A stretch of DNA of 64,000 nucleotides. Source: Gottfriedia endophytica. Its GTDB lineage: Bacteria > Bacillota > Bacilli > Bacillales > Bacillaceae_G. The notes below the pieces were generated by a model. That model worked only from the letters and a program-made list of their open reading frames with translations, did not search any database and had not been told where the DNA came from. Where the stretch lies: the NCBI RefSeq assembly GCF_017814275.1, contig NZ_JAGIYQ010000002.1, forward strand, positions 248,001-312,000, written 5' to 3'. Below are positions 61,974 to 64,000 of this stretch, one piece after another. The position numbers and the translations under genes are program-made. Each line of letters begins with the position of its first letter. The first letter of the stretch is position 1.

Positions 61974-63308
61974 TTAATAAATACTTGTATTTTCTTTAGA
62001 AGTATTTTCTAAAATTTCTTTAACACGAGCTAAGAATTTACCACAAATTAATCCATCTAGAACTCGATGATCAAGTGATAAGCATAGATTAACCATGTCA
62101 CGAACACCAATCATTCCATTCACAACAGCTGGACGTTTTACAATATTCTCAACTTGTAGAATTGCTGCTTGAGGGTAATTAATAATCCCTGCACTTGCAA
62201 CACTACCAAATGAACCAGTATTGTTTACTGTGAAAGTTCCACCTTGCATTTCATCCGATTTTAGCTTTCCAGTACGGACTTTTTTCGCAAGTTCTGTAAT
62301 TTCACGAGCAATGCCTTTAATTGTTTTCTCATCTGCATTTTTAATAACTGGAACAAATAATGCATCGTCAGTTGCTACTGCGATTGAAAGATTAATATCT
62401 TTCTTTTGAATAATTTTATCGCCAGCCCACATTGAGTTAATTTGAGGGAACTCTTTTAACGCTTGAGCAACAGCTTTTACAAAGAAAGCGAAGAATGTTA
62501 ATGAGTAACCTTCTTTTTGTTTAAATGTATCTTTAATGCTGTTACGATAGTTAACAAGATTTGTTACGTCAACTTCAACCATCATCCAAGCATGTGGTGC
62601 TTCATGCTTACTACGAAGCATGTTTGCAGCAATCGCTTTACGTACACCATTAACTGGAATTTCAATATCACCAACCGCTGTTGGAACTGAAACTGGCGCA
62701 GGTGCAGGTGCTGCTGCTTTTGCTATTGGAGCAGTTGGAGCTACTTCAGTTTGTACTGCTACAGGAGCCGCTGGTGCTACTGGAGCTGTAGGTGCTACTG
62801 GCACACCATTTGCAATAGCATTTAAAACGTCTTTACGTGACACACGTCCATTCGCACCTGTTCCTTGAATTAAAGTAAGGTCGATGTTATTTTCTTGTGC
62901 TATACGTAAAACTGCAGGTGAATAGCGAACTTTATTACCATCATCAGCTTTACGAGCTGTTTGAGCCACTGCTACTGGTTCTGATTGGAAAGTTTCATTG
63001 ATTGATTCTACACTTTCTTGAATCGCATCTTTTGTTGCTTCTGCAGACACGGTAACAGTTTCTCCTGCACCCTCTACTTCAATCGTACAAATAATTTCAC
63101 CAACAGCTAATGTATCACCCTCATTAGCAATTAATTCTTTAATAACGCCAGTAAATGAAGATGGTACTTCTGCGTTTACTTTATCAGTCATTACTTCTGC
63201 TAATGGATCATATTTATTTACTTTATCTCCAACTTTAACTAACCACGTGCTAATTGTACCCTCAGTTACACTTTCACCAAGTTGAGGCATTTTAATATTT
63301 TCAATCAT
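61974..63308 (-). CDS. bkdB: Branched-chain 2-oxoacid dehydrogenase E2 (lipoamide acyltransferase) BkdB
   Basis: A 444-residue core subunit that transfers branched acyl groups from E1 to CoA. A lipoyl domain (1-76, lipoyl lysine K43 in MTDKVNAEV) is followed by a peripheral subunit-binding domain (about 125-160, RYSPAVLRIAQENNIDL), an Ala/Pro/Val linker, and the catalytic domain ending with the His motif DHRVLDG. It follows bkdAB by 30 bases. Products feed branched-chain fatty acid synthesis and, from isoleucine and valine, propionyl-CoA. Confidence 0.94.
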   Translation of the reverse strand: MIENIKMPQLGESVTEGTISTWLVKVGDKVNKYDPLAEVMTDKVNAEVPSSFTGVIKELIANEGDTLAVGEIICTIEVEGAGETVTVSAEATKDAIQESVESINETFQSEPVAVAQTARKADDGNKVRYSPAVLRIAQENNIDLTLIQGTGANGRVSRKDVLNAIANGVPVAPTAPVAPAAPVAVQTEVAPTAPIAKAAAPAPAPVSVPTAVGDIEIPVNGVRKAIAANMLRSKHEAPHAWMMVEVDVTNLVNYRNSIKDTFKQKEGYSLTFFAFFVKAVAQALKEFPQINSMWAGDKIIQKKDINLSIAVATDDALFVPVIKNADEKTIKGIAREITELAKKVRTGKLKSDEMQGGTFTVNNTGSFGSVASAGIINYPQAAILQVENIVKRPAVVNGMIGVRDMVNLCLSLDHRVLDGLICGKFLARVKEILENTSKENTSIY

Positions 63309-63338
63309 GTTTGCGTCCTCCTTTTCCGAACAGTGCCG

Positions 63339-64000
63339 TTAAAAAGCTGCGAGTTCTCTCATCGCTTTTTCTACTTTATCAGGATTTACCATAAAGAATT
63401 TTTCCATTGTAGGTGAATAAGGCATTGCTGGAACATCAGGACCAGCTAAACGAGCAATCGGAGCATCTAAGTCAAATAAACAATTTTCTGCAATAATTGC
63501 AGCAACTTCACTCATTATGCTTCCTTCTTTATTATCTTCTGTTAATAGAAGAACTTTACCTGTTTTAGATGCCGCTTCCATAATTGCTTCTTTATCTAAT
63601 GGATAAACTGTACGTAAGTCTAAAACGTGAACTGAGATACCATCTTTTGCAAGTTTTTCTGCTGCTTGAAGAGCAAAATGAACACATAATCCGTAAGTAA
63701 TAACAGTAATGTCTTCACCTTCACGTTTTACGTCAGCTTTTCCAATTGGAAGTACGTAATCAGTTTCTGGTACTTCACCTTTGATTAAACGGTATGCACG
63801 TTTATGTTCAAAGAAAAGAACTGGATCATTATCACGAATAGCTGCTTTTAATAAACCTTTTACATCATAAGGTGTTGAAGGCATAACAATCTTTAAACCT
63901 GGTACATTAGCAAATAATGCTTCAACAGATTGAGAATGGTACAATGCACCATGAACTCCACCACCATAAGGTGCACGAATCGTAATTGGACAGCTCCAGT
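63339..64000 (-). CDS. bkdAB: Branched-chain 2-oxoacid dehydrogenase E1 beta subunit BkdAB, 5' end cut by window edge
   Basis: The C-terminal 220 or so residues of the E1 beta subunit. The frame continues through base 64000 without a start; a TTG at 63944 is internal. The segment TIRAPYGGGVHGALYHSQS before it and VPGLKIVMPSTPYDVKGLLKAAI after it are conserved E1-beta sequence, as are FFEHKRAYR and LLLTEDNKEGS. With E1 alpha it decarboxylates branched-chain ketoacids using thiamine diphosphate. It is followed by bkdB. Confidence 0.94.
   Translation of the reverse strand, partial: WSCPITIRAPYGGGVHGALYHSQSVEALFANVPGLKIVMPSTPYDVKGLLKAAIRDNDPVLFFEHKRAYRLIKGEVPETDYVLPIGKADVKREGEDITVITYGLCVHFALQAAEKLAKDGISVHVLDLRTVYPLDKEAIMEAASKTGKVLLLTEDNKEGSIMSEVAAIIAENCLFDLDAPIARLAGPDVPAMPYSPTMEKFFMVNPDKVEKAMRELAAF

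Overview
The window is a low-GC chromosomal segment from a Bacillaceae species: AGGAGG-type ribosome binding sites, many TTG/GTG starts, bacillithiol genes, LexA boxes of the Bacillus GAAC-N4-GTTC type, a dlt operon and no tRNA or rRNA gene. Read from right to left, the minus-strand backbone follows the B. subtilis order from bkd through yqiW, yqiXYZ (art), yqjA-E, polY1, rnz, proI and yqjPQ to polY2 and yqzH, so it is the yqi/yqj region with extra genes inserted. The species is not determined; a Bacillus outside the strict B. subtilis group (Gottfriedia- or Priestia-like, or near the B. cereus group) would fit.

Layout. 1-2 kb: SOS-controlled translesion polymerase polY2 divergent from yqzH, then tandem hairpin repeats. 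2-8 kb: yxcD-like gene, a YdjM-like hydrolase, tatC, a DivIC-like septum protein, an orphan LexA-controlled promoter, an orphan small-RNA unit, yojF-bshB2 (bacillithiol) and a VOC protein. 8-25 kb is rich in cell-envelope functions: a serine hydrolase, dltXABCD, GNAT, a lysine permease behind an L-box riboswitch, pdxK, ydbST, and a two-component system divergent from a PAP2 phosphatase, UgtP-like glycosyltransferase and NodB deacetylase. 25-37 kb: yqjQ, yqjP, proI, a PspA-like pair, a deacetylase, rnz, a BMP-family lipoprotein between two repeat copies, a DsbA-like protein, polY1, a truncated globin and a DCC protein. 37-52 kb: yqjE, pccB/yqjD, mce/yqjC, the tiny Prli42 gene, yqjB, yqjA, the artPQR arginine transporter, NUDIX, brxB, meaB-mutB-mutA. 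52-64 kb: a 956-residue Ig-repeat surface protein, a 1453-residue subtilisin-like protease, an MFS transporter and bkdB-bkdAB running off the right edge.

How it fits together. bkd (branched-chain ketoacid dehydrogenase), yqjD/pccB, mce and mutAB-meaB form a nearly complete route from valine/isoleucine ketoacids through propionyl-CoA and methylmalonyl-CoA to succinyl-CoA; only a biotin carboxylase is absent. dlt, ydbST, the lipid-glycosylation candidate module and the PspA pair point to envelope-stress and cationic-peptide defence.

Repeats are the most unusual part. There are eight copies of a MITE with GGCT termini, two of them with perfect 8-bp target duplications; three copies of a structured ~140-bp repeat with ATAAA (TTTAT) flanks resembling bcr1 of the B. 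cereus group; and two clusters of a long-hairpin repeat. Other items to check are the LexA promoter pointing at the 3' end of a division gene and the free-standing small RNA. No CRISPR array, prophage, intact insertion sequence or toxin-antitoxin pair was seen.
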